A stretch of DNA of 64,000 nt from NCBI GenBank assembly GCA_016126655.1, contig CP065955.1:2029001-2093000 (forward strand). The letters run 5' to 3'. This document shows positions 1-8,853 of this stretch, in pieces (positions within the stretch are counted from its first letter, which is position 1; each line of letters begins with the position of its first letter). The DNA is from Aerococcaceae bacterium zg-1292. GTDB lineage: Bacteria > Bacillota > Bacilli > Lactobacillales > Aerococcaceae. The notes under the pieces were generated by a model. It had not been told where the DNA came from and made no database searches. It worked only from the letters and a program-made list of their open reading frames with translations. Position numbers and translations under genes: made by a program.

Positions 1-1833
1 GGTCAATTGCGTAATATCCAGCTCATAACCTAATAAGCCACCATACGCTACATTGGCTCGATGCGCTAATGTCGTCACACGATTGGTTTGATGATTCGGC
101 ACCGCTGAAACATGGGCGCCCATTGTTGAAGGCGGCGCGATGATTGACGTGCCATATTGAATCTTAATGCGCTCGACCGCGTCTGTATTATCACTCGCCC
201 AAATTTGTGGTGCATAACTCAATACACCTAAATCAAACCGACCGCCACCACCTGAACATCCTTCGATTAATAGATGCGGCCATTCATTACGAATGCGTTG
301 CGCCAACTCATACATACCTAAAACATATCGATGTGGAACTTCACCTTGTTGGCCAGCTAAAAGGTAATGTGAATACACTTGTGACAAATTACGATTCATG
401 TCCCACTTAATATAGCTGAGTGTAATATTCGCAAAACTTCCTTTCAACAAATTAAATACATAATCCACCACTTCTGGTCTTGAAAAATCTAATATATGTT
501 GGTTTCGGCTCGGTGATAATGGTTTTTGGTAGCCATTTAATACCCAATCTGGATGTTTACGATATAAATCACTGTCAATTGATACCATTTCAGGTTCAAT
601 CCAAATACCAAACATCAAACCATTTGCTTCAGCATGTTTAGCAATTTTTTCCAATCCATTCGGTAATTTCTCACGATTGACCGTCCAATCACCGAGTGAA
701 ACATTATCAGAATTACGTTTACCAAACCATCCATCGTCAAGTACAAATAAATCAACACCTAATTCACACGCAGTATCCATCATTTCAATAATTTTTGCTT
801 CATTAAAGTCAAAATAAGTACCTTCCCAATTATTGACTAAAATTGGACGTAATGCTTGATTAAATTGCGGTGGAATCACATTATTTTCGATAAAACGATG
901 GAAATTTTGCGACATTCCATTAAGGCCGTGTTCAGAAAAAGTGAGAATCGCTTCAGGCGCCTCAAAGCATTCTCCAGGTTGCAACACCCAATTAAAATGG
1001 TCATCGCCAATACCAATCTGTGCCCGGATATTACGATAGTGGTCTTGCTCAACTATTTCTACATGATTACCGCTGTACATCAATTGCATACCATAAACAT
1101 GACCACTAAATTCATTCGTATCTCGCTCTAATAATGCAATAAAAGCAGCTTGATTATGACTCGTAATGCCTCGATTACTTGCTAGTCGCTTCGCACCTGG
1201 TTTAATCGTTTCACGGATGATATGACGCTCCCGGCCCCACGCTCCGTTTAAATGTATGAAATCAAACGTTCCATGCGTAAAATCTAATGAGGCACTTAAA
1301 CATTTTTGAATTTCAATCGCTTGACTGGACGCATTCACCACTTCTACCGAACGAGAAATAATCGGTTGTTCACCATAAATAGAATAATATAATTTAACTT
1401 CGAGTTGTTCCACCTCATCAACGAGTTTAATCATCAAAGTTTCACCCATTTCCTCGGCATGAGCACATGGTAAAGTAGTTAATTGATGTTTTTCGCTTAA
1501 AATTTCATAAGAATCATATCTTAAATCACAATTGACGCCGCCATGTCCAAAGCGTACTTTTAAAGCAGATTGTCTAAAATCGCCTGACCCAAAGGTTGGA
1601 AATTCTTGATTGACAGTACCTAGAGAATAATTTCTTAAATTATCTAAATCACCAATTGGTTGTACTTCCCAATTACGTGTCATCTCAGGCATTGCACCTA
1701 ACTTGGAGACCGACCGAATTGCTTTACCAAAATATTCGTGAGTCAACACGCCTTGTGCATCAACTCCTATAATATAACTAATCGTCGCATTGGAAAGCAT
1801 AAATTTTTTCGTTGTTTCGCAAAATTGAATCAT
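1..1833 (-). CDS. aga: alpha-galactosidase, GH36, 3' end cut by window edge
   Basis: This frame stays open from the ATG at 1833 to the left edge (611 codons), so about the last 120 residues of a usual 730-residue enzyme are outside. Glycoside hydrolase family 36 enzymes release galactose from melibiose and raffinose in the cytoplasm. I see the core motif KWDMNR, with the nucleophile Asp, and SDNTDA, with the acid/base Asp, plus LFVLDDGWFG and GIWIEPEMV. There is no signal peptide. The start lies 18 bp after the upstream permease stop, so it is the fourth gene of the msmEFG-aga unit and should share its promoter and catabolite control. Family assignment is firm; the symbol (aga versus rafA or melA) is a choice. 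Confidence 0.93.
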   Translation of the reverse strand, partial: MIQFCETTKKFMLSNATISYIIGVDAQGVLTHEYFGKAIRSVSKLGAMPEMTRNWEVQPIGDLDNLRNYSLGTVNQEFPTFGSGDFRQSALKVRFGHGGVNCDLRYDSYEILSEKHQLTTLPCAHAEEMGETLMIKLVDEVEQLEVKLYYSIYGEQPIISRSVEVVNASSQAIEIQKCLSASLDFTHGTFDFIHLNGAWGRERHIIRETIKPGAKRLASNRGITSHNQAAFIALLERDTNEFSGHVYGMQLMYSGNHVEIVEQDHYRNIRAQIGIGDDHFNWVLQPGECFEAPEAILTFSEHGLNGMSQNFHRFIENNVIPPQFNQALRPILVNNWEGTYFDFNEAKIIEMMDTACELGVDLFVLDDGWFGKRNSDNVSLGDWTVNREKLPNGLEKIAKHAEANGLMFGIWIEPEMVSIDSDLYRKHPDWVLNGYQKPLSPSRNQHILDFSRPEVVDYVFNLLKGSFANITLSYIKWDMNRNLSQVYSHYLLAGQQGEVPHRYVLGMYELAQRIRNEWPHLLIEGCSGGGGRFDLGVLSYAPQIWASDNTDAVERIKIQYGTSIIAPPSTMGAHVSAVPNHQTNRVTTLAHRANVAYGGLLGYELDITQLT

Positions 1834-1851
1834 AGATATTACCCCACTTAA

Positions 1852-2679
1852 CTATAACTTACCACCAGAAGTTGCAATACCATCAATAAATTGTTTTTGG
1901 AATAAAATATAGATGACAACCATTGGCCACATCGCTAAAAATGAAGCTGCCATCAATTCTGGATAATTGACGCCATGAGCACCTTGAATTTTCGATAAAG
2001 CAGATGATAAGGTTGCTTTATCAGCTTGTGAGTTAATAATTAATGGCCACATCAAATCTTTAAAGGCGAATAAGGCTGTAAAAATACCTAAAGCAATCAA
2101 ACCTGATTTTGCTAACGGTAGCATAATTTTAAAGAATGTCTGCCCTACATTCGCACCTTCAATATAAGCGGCTTCTTCTAAAGAATGCGGCAGTCCCATG
2201 AAAAATTGTCTCAATAAAAATGTTCCAAAGGCATTGACAATCCCTGGGAAAATTAATGCAAATAGTGTATTGCGCAGATTTAACGAATCAATCATCAAAT
2301 ATTGTGGCACAATAAATACTTGTGTTGGTATCATCATTTGAATTAAGACGAGTGTAAACAAGAAATTTCGTCCAGGAAACTTAATTCTAGCAAACGCATA
2401 GGCCGCCATCGCACTGAATAGTACCGATGAAGCAATCCGTGCCACAATTAAAACAAACGTATTAAAGTACAAAATCAAGAAATTATGTTTAGCAAGTACC
2501 TCTTTGTAATTAGAAAATAACCATTTCTTTGGAAAAATCACAAATGGGTCCATCGACGTTGATTCTGTCACTGTTTTAAAAGAAGTAAGAACCATCCAAA
2601 TAAACGGTAACAACATCGTTATTGCGATAGTGATTAACATTACATGTAAAAACAGTGTTGATAATTTTAGTTTTTTCAT
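1852..2679 (-). CDS. msmG: sugar ABC transporter permease, MsmG/MalG type
   Basis: Inner permease subunit of a carbohydrate ABC importer of the MalFG (CUT1) family, 275 residues with about six membrane segments. The cytoplasmic EAA loop that docks on the ATPase reads EEAAYIEGANVGQTFFKI. A first helix after a short basic N-terminus (MKKLKLS) matches the family. It begins 4 bp after the msmF stop, with a GGGGGAT-like ribosome site inside msmF, so the two are translationally coupled. No ATPase gene lies beside it; CUT1 systems in Firmicutes often share one MsmK-type ATPase encoded elsewhere. Next to a GH36 gene, the likely substrates are raffinose-type alpha-galactosides. Confidence 0.9.
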   Translation of the reverse strand: MKKLKLSTLFLHVMLITIAITMLLPFIWMVLTSFKTVTESTSMDPFVIFPKKWLFSNYKEVLAKHNFLILYFNTFVLIVARIASSVLFSAMAAYAFARIKFPGRNFLFTLVLIQMMIPTQVFIVPQYLMIDSLNLRNTLFALIFPGIVNAFGTFLLRQFFMGLPHSLEEAAYIEGANVGQTFFKIMLPLAKSGLIALGIFTALFAFKDLMWPLIINSQADKATLSSALSKIQGAHGVNYPELMAASFLAMWPMVVIYILFQKQFIDGIATSGGKL

Positions 2680-2683
2680 AAAT

Positions 2684-3580
2684 TTAATCCCCCATATAAT
2701 TGACCCAACGTTTTTGAATATACATTTGAAAGGCCGTAATCATCGCGATAATCAATAACAATAACATAACAATGGTTGCACCATAGCCACGGTCACCATA
2801 TTTAAATGTATTATTATAAAACAGGTATACGAGTGACACCGTATTATTGTACGCTGGATTTCTCACTTCAATCATCATATAAATCACATCAAATACTTGC
2901 ATCGCTTGAATCATACTTGTCACAAAGACGAAGAACAAATGCGGTGATAATAATGGTATTGTAATGTCTTTAAATTGACGCCACTTGGATGCGCCATCAA
3001 TAATCGATGCTTCATAGTAGTCTTTTGGTATTTCTTGCAATCCAGCTAGTAACAATACCATCGAATATCCTACTGCACTCCAAATACCAATAATGGCAAT
3101 TGAATAAATTGTAATATCTGGATTTTCCATCCAATTGATGGGCTTTAAACCTATTGCCTTTAATAAGTGATTCATCAACCCAAATTGATTATGGTACAAC
3201 CATTTCCACACCATCGTCACTGCCGCTGGAGCTGCTACCATCGGTAGGAAAAAGATAGTTCGATAAATATGCCGTCCTTTAATTTTTGAATTAAGAATGA
3301 CTGCCAACAATAATGCGAATACAATGGTAATTGGTACAACAAGCAGTGTATATTTCAATGTATTCCATGTTGCCTGCCATACTTGTTTATCCGAAAATAA
3401 CCGTTGATAATTTTCCCAGCCAACAAAAATATTCCCTTTACCAAATGCACCTGTTTTAAAGAAACTCATATACAGTGTTTGAAAAGCAGGAATAATATTT
3501 AATATCATTAATCCAATAATTGTAGGGGCTACAAATGCATAGCCCCACAACCAGTGATTCATTTTTCGTTTTGATTTCAC
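2684..3580 (-). CDS. msmF: sugar ABC transporter permease, MsmF/MalF type
   Basis: Partner permease of MsmG, about 298 residues, six predicted membrane segments and an EAA loop (YYEASIIDGASKWRQFKDI). The frame can be opened at a TTG at 3586, but the GTG at 3580 has AGGGG eight bases ahead, while the TTG would sit on top of that site, so I chose 3580. It lies 15 bp after the binding-protein gene and 4 bp before msmG. The order binding protein, MalF-like, MalG-like, alpha-galactosidase is that of the streptococcal multiple sugar metabolism locus; assignment of substrate rests on that context. Confidence 0.9.
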   Translation of the reverse strand: MKSKRKMNHWLWGYAFVAPTIIGLMILNIIPAFQTLYMSFFKTGAFGKGNIFVGWENYQRLFSDKQVWQATWNTLKYTLLVVPITIVFALLLAVILNSKIKGRHIYRTIFFLPMVAAPAAVTMVWKWLYHNQFGLMNHLLKAIGLKPINWMENPDITIYSIAIIGIWSAVGYSMVLLLAGLQEIPKDYYEASIIDGASKWRQFKDITIPLLSPHLFFVFVTSMIQAMQVFDVIYMMIEVRNPAYNNTVSLVYLFYNNTFKYGDRGYGATIVMLLLLIIAMITAFQMYIQKRWVNYMGD

Positions 3581-3595
3581 TGTCAATTCCCCTAA

Positions 3596-4840
3596 CTACT
3601 CTTGACTGATAAACTGATTCATTGCTTCTGCTATTTCTTTACATGCTTCTTCAGTTGATTTTTCACCTGTGTAAGCAGCTTGTAAAATTTCATATGCTTT
3701 TTCTTCCCAAACGGTAGTATTGTCTGTATATGGTCGGATTTGTCCGTGTTTTACCATATCGATAAATGCTTGTAGGTTAAAGTTTTTATGTGTTTTTGCC
3801 CATAAATCGGCAGTACCTTCGTATGCAGAAATCGCTACACCTAATTCTGCTTGCATTTTTTGACCTTGTTCTCCAGAAAGGAATTTAACAAATTTCCAAG
3901 CTGCTTCAGGATGTTTAGTGTTGGCACTAATCGCATTACCTAACCCGTTATAGATAGACACTTTTTTACCATCTTTACTTGGTAATTCTGCCACATCAAA
4001 GTTTTTAGCCAAATATTCATTGTTTAAGAAGTTTGATAACTGCCATGAACCAAAAATACCCATTGCAGCCTTACCATTTTCAAGTTGTGCGCGTGCATCA
4101 CCATCTAAATAAGTACGAATTGATTGACCATCGCGTACAAAACTGAAGTAAAAATCAATGGCTTCAATTGTTTCTTTTAAATCATATCCTGATTTACGAT
4201 CCTCAGTTAAGATAGTACCACCATTTTGATACACAAAGTTATAGTAACCTTCTTGGTTAATTAATGGGGTTGACATACCGTATTGAGAACCATCTTTTTT
4301 CGTTAATTTTTCAGCAGCTGATTTTAAATCATCCCATGTCCAGTCGCCATTAGGATACTCAAGACCTGCTTCATCAAACATTTTTTTGTTATACCATAAA
4401 CCAATCGTATCAAAGTCTTTTGGCAACGCATATTGTTTGTTTTTTATATTATAAATTTTAACTAGCCCTTCTGGATATTTTTTCAAATCTACCTTATCTT
4501 TTTCGATATTAGATGTTAAATCCATCAGCATATCATTGCTACCATATTTGAAAATTTCGTTCGAGTGCATCCAAAATACATCTGGCAATGAACCACCTGT
4601 TGCTGCCGCTTCAAGCATCGTCCAATAAGCATCCCAACCAGTTACTTGAATATCTACTTTAATACCAGGATTTTGTTTTTCAAACTCATCTGCAATTTTT
4701 CTTAAACCAGGTTCCTGATTCGAATCCCAAATTCCATATGTTATTGTTGTTGTTTCTTGCGCTGATACAGATGTTGGCGCGAAATTAAGTAATGAACCAC
4801 ATAACAAACCGACGATTGAACTCACTATAGCCTTCTTCAT
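3596..4840 (-). CDS. msmE: sugar-binding protein of the Msm-type ABC importer
   Basis: Extracellular solute-binding protein (family 1), 414 residues. I place the start at 4840 because GAAAGGAAG precedes that ATG; an upstream in-frame start at 4900 would lie inside the promoter. The N-terminus MKKAIVSSIVGLLCG is a signal peptide. The only nearby Cys sits in GLLC, which breaks the lipobox rule (Gly, Ala or Ser before Cys), and a signal peptidase I site (SVSA then QE) is present. So the protein may not be lipid-anchored, which is odd for a Gram-positive importer. It captures the sugar for MsmFG. First gene of the operon; promoter and a cre site are listed separately. Confidence 0.88.
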   Translation of the reverse strand: MKKAIVSSIVGLLCGSLLNFAPTSVSAQETTTITYGIWDSNQEPGLRKIADEFEKQNPGIKVDIQVTGWDAYWTMLEAAATGGSLPDVFWMHSNEIFKYGSNDMLMDLTSNIEKDKVDLKKYPEGLVKIYNIKNKQYALPKDFDTIGLWYNKKMFDEAGLEYPNGDWTWDDLKSAAEKLTKKDGSQYGMSTPLINQEGYYNFVYQNGGTILTEDRKSGYDLKETIEAIDFYFSFVRDGQSIRTYLDGDARAQLENGKAAMGIFGSWQLSNFLNNEYLAKNFDVAELPSKDGKKVSIYNGLGNAISANTKHPEAAWKFVKFLSGEQGQKMQAELGVAISAYEGTADLWAKTHKNFNLQAFIDMVKHGQIRPYTDNTTVWEEKAYEILQAAYTGEKSTEEACKEIAEAMNQFISQE

Positions 4841-4871
4841 TTTCACTCTTCCTTTCAATCTTGATATATAT

Positions 4872-4900
4872 AGTATAACTCTTTTGTAATCGTTTACCAA
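4872..4900 (-). promoter_or_regulatory. msmE promoter with overlapping cre site
   Basis: On the minus strand I read TTGGTA (4895-4900), a 17-base spacer and TATACT (4872-4877). The 14-base sequence at 4885-4898 matches the CcpA cre consensus TGWAANCGNTNWCA at all but its last base and covers the -35 edge and spacer. CcpA bound here would block RNA polymerase, giving glucose repression of msmEFG-aga. The divergent AraC regulator would give substrate activation. Positions are read directly; the regulatory role is inferred. Confidence 0.7.
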
Positions 4901-5004
4901 TTAAATAAAAACGCTTTATTTTATAAATATTTGTACAATATGCATAAATATTATATAATAAGCGTATAAACTTATATACATAAGATGAATAGGAGTAAGA
5001 AAAA

Positions 5005-5841
5005 ATGTCAAAAACAATTCATACGTATAATAATCATACTTTAACTGAATTATTTCCTATTCAATATGGACAGGAAAAATGCGAACCTTGTCATAGTTTT
5101 GGTCCCATCAAGCTAGAAAATTATTTGTTTCATTATGTATTATCTGGCAATGGTACCTTTTTTGATACAGACCGTAATCTCAGTTATTCTGTTAGTGCAG
5201 GTGAAGGCTTTTTAATTTGCCCCGGTGAAAAATCTAGCTATGCTGCCAGTTTGGACAATCCATGGCACTATCTATGGATTGAATTTAATGGGATGCGCGC
5301 TAAAAAAATCGTTGAATCTATCGGTCTATCACCAACCAAGCCGATTTATCAACCGAAGTCTAAGCAGGCAGAGTATCTTATTTACGAAAAACTGATGAAT
5401 ATTATCCACCACAATAGCCAATCAGAATTATTTATTATGGGACAATTGTATTTATTCTTTGATGAACTGAATAATAATAGCGCCCATCATCACACTGCTG
5501 CTATTCAATCCAATCAAGAGCTGTTTTTAAAAGAAGCTGTGAATTTCATCAATCGGCATTATTCAGAACCTATCAGTGTTCGGTCGGTGTCAGACTCATT
5601 GAATATTTCTCCATCGTATTTAACACGCTTGTTTAAAAAAGAATATCAATTGACGCCCAGTCACTACATCCAAGAATTCCGCATCATGAAGGGCGCCGAA
5701 CTCTTACAAATTACTAATCTATCAATTGCCGAAATCGCTGAACAAACAGGTTTTTCTAATCAATTTTATTTTTCAAATGTCTTTAAGAATAAATATCAAT
5801 GCTCACCGAGCCAATATCGAAAAGGCTTCAGTGAAAATTGA
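5005..5841 (+). CDS. msmR: AraC-family activator of the msm/alpha-galactosidase operon
   Basis: 278 residues. The N-terminal half is an AraC-type cupin sugar-sensing domain (HYVLSGNGTFF, WHYLWIEFNG). The C-terminal 100 residues hold two helix-turn-helix motifs (ISVRSVSDSLNISPSYLTRL and LSIAEIAEQTGFSNQFYFSN) ending in the typical SPSQYRKGF. It is divergent from msmE with 164 bp between, the same layout as MsmR in streptococci, so it most likely activates msmEFG-aga when an alpha-galactoside is present. AGGAG lies ten bases ahead of the ATG. Confidence 0.88.
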   Translation: MSKTIHTYNNHTLTELFPIQYGQEKCEPCHSFGPIKLENYLFHYVLSGNGTFFDTDRNLSYSVSAGEGFLICPGEKSSYAASLDNPWHYLWIEFNGMRAKKIVESIGLSPTKPIYQPKSKQAEYLIYEKLMNIIHHNSQSELFIMGQLYLFFDELNNNSAHHHTAAIQSNQELFLKEAVNFINRHYSEPISVRSVSDSLNISPSYLTRLFKKEYQLTPSHYIQEFRIMKGAELLQITNLSIAEIAEQTGFSNQFYFSNVFKNKYQCSPSQYRKGFSEN

Positions 5842-5855
5842 CCCAATATAGGCAA

Positions 5856-5897
5856 AAAACGGGACAGCTAAGCAAAATACTGCTTAACTGTCCCTTT
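5856..5897. terminator. bidirectional terminator between msmR and tRNA
   Basis: A 14-base stem (GGGACAGCTAAGCA at 5861-5874 with TGCTTAACTGTCCC at 5881-5894, one mismatch) is followed by TTT on the plus strand and, read on the minus strand, by a run of six T. It can end msmR and the convergent tRNA transcript. Confidence 0.75.
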
Positions 5898-5902
5898 ATA
5901 AA

Positions 5903-5975
5903 TGGTCCATGCCGGGCTCGAACCAGCGACCCCCAGCTTGTCGAGCTGGTGCTCTCCCAACTGAGCTAATGAACC
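5903..5975 (-). tRNA. tRNA-Val (anticodon GAC)
   Basis: 73 nt cloverleaf on the minus strand. The acceptor stem GGTTCAT/ATGGACC has seven pairs (one wobble), the D stem is GCTC/GAGC, the anticodon stem CCAGC/GCTGG, and the T arm GCTGG-TTCGAGC-CCGGC. The discriminator is A and CCA is not encoded. The anticodon loop is TCGACAA, giving GAC at 34-36 and hence valine; A73, A35 and C36 fit valine identity. Position 33 is C where nearly all tRNAs have U, which is unusual and is reported as a finding. It stands alone rather than in a tRNA cluster. Confidence 0.85.
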
Positions 5976-6024
5976 GAACCATACTTCTATTATACGCATT
6001 TAGACAACAATTTCAATACGGATA

Positions 6025-6065
6025 CAAAAATAAATACCAGTAAGTGATGGAACTTACTGGTATTT
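6025..6065 (-). terminator. terminator of the His-rich LRR gene
   Basis: A perfect 13-base stem (6032-6044 with 6053-6065, arm AAATACCAGTAAG) with an 8-base loop is followed on the minus strand by ATTTTTG. It starts 14 bp after the stop codon. Confidence 0.8.
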
Positions 6066-6079
6066 AGCATGTTAACCTA

Positions 6080-7972
6080 TTATTCGTTTACTGCTTGTTG
6101 TGTTGTAGTGGCTTCTTCTTCAGTAGGTACTTCTAGCTCACTGACTTCTGTCATTGAAGTTTCTGTTGTTTCTTCTGCATTTAACTCAGCTGGCGCTGGT
6201 GTTGCTTCAGCCGTTGTTTCCGTAGCGGCTTGAGTACTTTCAGTTGTTTCAGTTGTTTCAGTTGTTTCTGACATTGCTGCTGCTTTTGTCACTGGGTTGT
6301 TCTCAGCTGATACATTGACTTGTTCTTTTTCTAAACGTTTAATATCTGTATCCGATGTTAATTGATTATTATTAACATTTAATTGTCCTAAACTTGGTAC
6401 ATTTGTCAATGTTTCTAAAGATTTAATATTATTATTAGGCGCATCTACCGATTCTAATTTTTCTTTATTCGCAAGTGGTGCTAAATCAGAAAGTTTATTG
6501 TGTCCAGCATAGATACCTTCTAATTGATTACTATTAACACCTTTTAGTGATGTTAAATTATTGTGTTCAACAGAAAGGAGGCGTAAGTTTTTATGCTCTT
6601 TTAAAAATTCTAACGAGGTTAATTCATTGTAATCTAAATTCAATCCTTCGATTTTCGTTAATGCTTTTAGCACTTCAACTTTTTCATTCGTTAATTTATT
6701 ACCGGCAGCAGCCACTGTTTTTAAATTAGGAAATTCACGTAAAAAGTCAATAGATTCCAATTCATTTTGTGAAATATCCACACCCTCTAAATCTTTCAAT
6801 TGTCGTAAGAAGTCATAATTTTTAATACCTGTTGCAGTCATCCACAGATGCTTAATTTTTTTGAATTGTAAGATTGGCGTTACATCATCAATCGGTGTAA
6901 AGCCAATTCCTAATACTTCAACATTTGAAAGGTATTCTAACCCTTTGCGTTTTAACGGATTAGCTATTTGCCCAATATTGACTGCTTTCACACTTGCTAA
7001 ATATTCTTTTAATTTTTCAGGATTCGTTTCATTCGCAGGGAATGGGATAGTTGAGTCTGCATGAACTAATGCATGGACGATTTCAGGGTCAATTCCCATT
7101 TTCTCTAATGCTTCCATTCCTACTTTCAAATCAGAATGGTCGTGCTCGTGGTCATGGTTGTGACCTTCGTGTGAATGGTCATGGTCATCGTGGCTGTGAC
7201 CTTCATGTGAATGGTCGTGACCGGCATGGCTGTGACCTTCATGTGAATGGTCGTGACCGGCATGGCTGTGACCTTCGTGTGAATGGTCGTGACCGGCATG
7301 GCTGTGGCCTTCGTGTGAATGGTCGTGACCGGCATGGCTGTGGCCTTCGTGTGAATGGTCGTGACCGGCATGGCTGTGGCCTTCGTGTGAATGGTCGTGA
7401 CCATGGTGGTGCCCTGCATGCGAGTGTCCATGATGGTGGTCGTGACCATGGTGGTGGTCGTGACCATCATGTGCGTGGTCATGGTCATGTCCATCATGGC
7501 TGTGACCCTCGTGGTCGTGATGACTATGTGAATGATAATGGTCGTGTAATTTACTAATAATTTTTTTCAACTCGGTTGTTGGTTTAATTTTTGAAAATGT
7601 TTCTTTCGCATCTTCATCTGGTTTTTCTAAGTCAAACACCACAACCTCATGGAAGAAAGCATCTGCGATTATCACATAACGCTCTTCCGCAACTGTAATA
7701 AATGTTCCTAGCATTGAAAGACGTCCATCTAAACGTGTGTCCATTGCTTTTAATACATCAACATCTACGTTTAACACTTTCGCAATTTGTTCCAGTTTAT
7801 CGTCTTTTTTCACCTGATAAACAACTATGTCTTCTCTATTTTCAAAATGCACCAATTCTTGTTTGATGTCTTCGACAGTTCTTGTCGCTTCCGTCGCATA
7901 GACTGCATGCGCAGCCGAACTCGCTAATAATAGTGCCGATGCACTCACTAATAATGTACGTTTAATTCTCAT
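6080..7972 (-). CDS. secreted LysM / histidine-rich / leucine-rich-repeat protein
   Basis: 630 residues. In order: a signal peptide ending near HAVYA; a LysM-like module (about residues 54-97, VYQVKKDDKLEQIAKVLNV); a histidine-rich region (about 142-281) built on a 12-residue unit HSHAGHDHSHEG; an LRR block (about 330-560, repeats such as LEGVDISQNELESIDFL); and an acidic Thr/Glu tail with no LPxTG. The LRR plus His motif pattern resembles streptococcal Slr and Pht proteins, which handle zinc or adhere to the host. The His tract should bind zinc or other divalent metals; LysM would hold the protein in the wall. GAGGAG precedes the ATG. Single-gene unit. The combination of domains is supported; the function is inferred. 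Confidence 0.8.
   Translation of the reverse strand: MRIKRTLLVSASALLLASSAAHAVYATEATRTVEDIKQELVHFENREDIVVYQVKKDDKLEQIAKVLNVDVDVLKAMDTRLDGRLSMLGTFITVAEERYVIIADAFFHEVVVFDLEKPDEDAKETFSKIKPTTELKKIISKLHDHYHSHSHHDHEGHSHDGHDHDHAHDGHDHHHGHDHHHGHSHAGHHHGHDHSHEGHSHAGHDHSHEGHSHAGHDHSHEGHSHAGHDHSHEGHSHAGHDHSHEGHSHAGHDHSHEGHSHDDHDHSHEGHNHDHEHDHSDLKVGMEALEKMGIDPEIVHALVHADSTIPFPANETNPEKLKEYLASVKAVNIGQIANPLKRKGLEYLSNVEVLGIGFTPIDDVTPILQFKKIKHLWMTATGIKNYDFLRQLKDLEGVDISQNELESIDFLREFPNLKTVAAAGNKLTNEKVEVLKALTKIEGLNLDYNELTSLEFLKEHKNLRLLSVEHNNLTSLKGVNSNQLEGIYAGHNKLSDLAPLANKEKLESVDAPNNNIKSLETLTNVPSLGQLNVNNNQLTSDTDIKRLEKEQVNVSAENNPVTKAAAMSETTETTETTESTQAATETTAEATPAPAELNAEETTETSMTEVSELEVPTEEEATTTQQAVNE
7132..7549 (-). 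repeat. in-frame histidine-rich repeat tract, 36-bp unit
   Basis: Repeats of a 36-bp unit coding HSHAGHDHSHEG lie inside the LRR protein gene. The central five or six copies are nearly identical in DNA, so copy number should vary by slippage. Flanking copies are diverged into His/Asp/Gly dipeptides. The opposite strand is open across the tract, but only because of the repeat's base composition. Confidence 0.9.
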
Positions 7973-8181
7973 TGATAAAATCTCCTCGACTTATTTTTTT
8001 GAAAGTTTCTCATGCATTCATGCATCATTGTTATGTTCATTAAGTTAACTTTACAATGCATGACCATAATCTTTCACTGAGTATAAATTGTATTCTTTAC
8101 ACTCTAACTAAAACCATTTTCTATCTTAACAGTGAATAGATAGTTTGTAAATAGTAAAAATAACATTTAATGAAATTGTCA

Positions 8182-8222
8182 TAAAAAAACGCTTAGCCAC
8201 CACAATAGGTAACTAAGCTGTT
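8182..8222 (-). terminator. terminator after the ThiT-like gene
   Basis: On the minus strand AACAGCTTAG pairs with CTAAGCGTT around a loop, with extra ACC/GGT pairing, and is followed by seven T. It lies directly after the stop at 8230. Confidence 0.75.
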
Positions 8223-8229
8223 AATCAAT

Positions 8230-8838
8230 CTAATCATTTAATAAGCGTGAGGTTTCTTTGCGCGATAAATATTTACTTCGCTTCGGAATAATCCAATCCG
8301 GTTTAAATTGTGCGACAAGACATAATATTAAAGTTGCTATAACCGCTGTAAGCACTGCCGCACCCCATGCTGTCGCATTATGCCACAACACGCCGTGTAA
8401 CGGGATTGACAAAATAAGTGGTAAGGCAATATAACGAATTATAAATGCCGCTACCGATACAATCATACTTGCTGTCGCGATATTTAATCGCGTTGATGTC
8501 AAACGACGATTGTTCAATGTTTTTTGCGTATATTTTGCAAAGAACCCTGCACATCCAACAACTAGTAAAGGCGTCACTTCTAGTAATAATCGTGAAATAA
8601 ATGGCAAATCGGTTGCTGATGCCAGCAATGTATTCACTAGTCCAGCAATTGCAGCGACAAGAATTGCAAAAGCGCCACCATGGCGTAATGCTATCCATAT
8701 CAACGGTATTAATCCTAACATAATTGGTAAAGAGTAATTTAGACGCAATACTTGCTCAATATTGATAAATCGCCAGACTACAACTAATACTAGCGCAATT
8801 AGTCCATCTGTTAATAAACGAGTCATTCGTTTGTTCAT
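8230..8838 (-). CDS. thiT: ThiT-like ECF transporter substrate-binding membrane protein
   Basis: 202 residues, about six membrane segments. The pattern (RLLTDGL near the start, then IPLIWIALRHGGAFAILVAA, LLEVTPLLVVGCAGFFAKY, and an aromatic loop WHNATAWGAAVL) follows the thiamine-specific S component ThiT/YuaJ, which works with a shared ECF energizing module. Specific binding residues are only partly kept, so another vitamin is possible. The start is the ATG at 8838, six bases after AGGAGG. The frame runs open upstream to 9030, but that part is translated intergenic repeat and is not protein. I see no TPP riboswitch; the leader is the three-unit hairpin array. Confidence 0.6.
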   Translation of the reverse strand: MNKRMTRLLTDGLIALVLVVVWRFINIEQVLRLNYSLPIMLGLIPLIWIALRHGGAFAILVAAIAGLVNTLLASATDLPFISRLLLEVTPLLVVGCAGFFAKYTQKTLNNRRLTSTRLNIATASMIVSVAAFIIRYIALPLILSIPLHGVLWHNATAWGAAVLTAVIATLILCLVAQFKPDWIIPKRSKYLSRKETSRLLND

Positions 8839-8853
8839 ACACATCCTCCTCGT

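Noticed and set aside
7051-7557. Antisense frame across the His-rich tract
   Set aside because: It is an Arg/Gly/His mirror of the 36-bp repeat with no ribosome site.
8030-8060. AdcR/zinc operator upstream of the His-rich protein gene
   Set aside because: TTAAGTTAACTT is only a half match to TTAACNNGTTAA; too weak to call.
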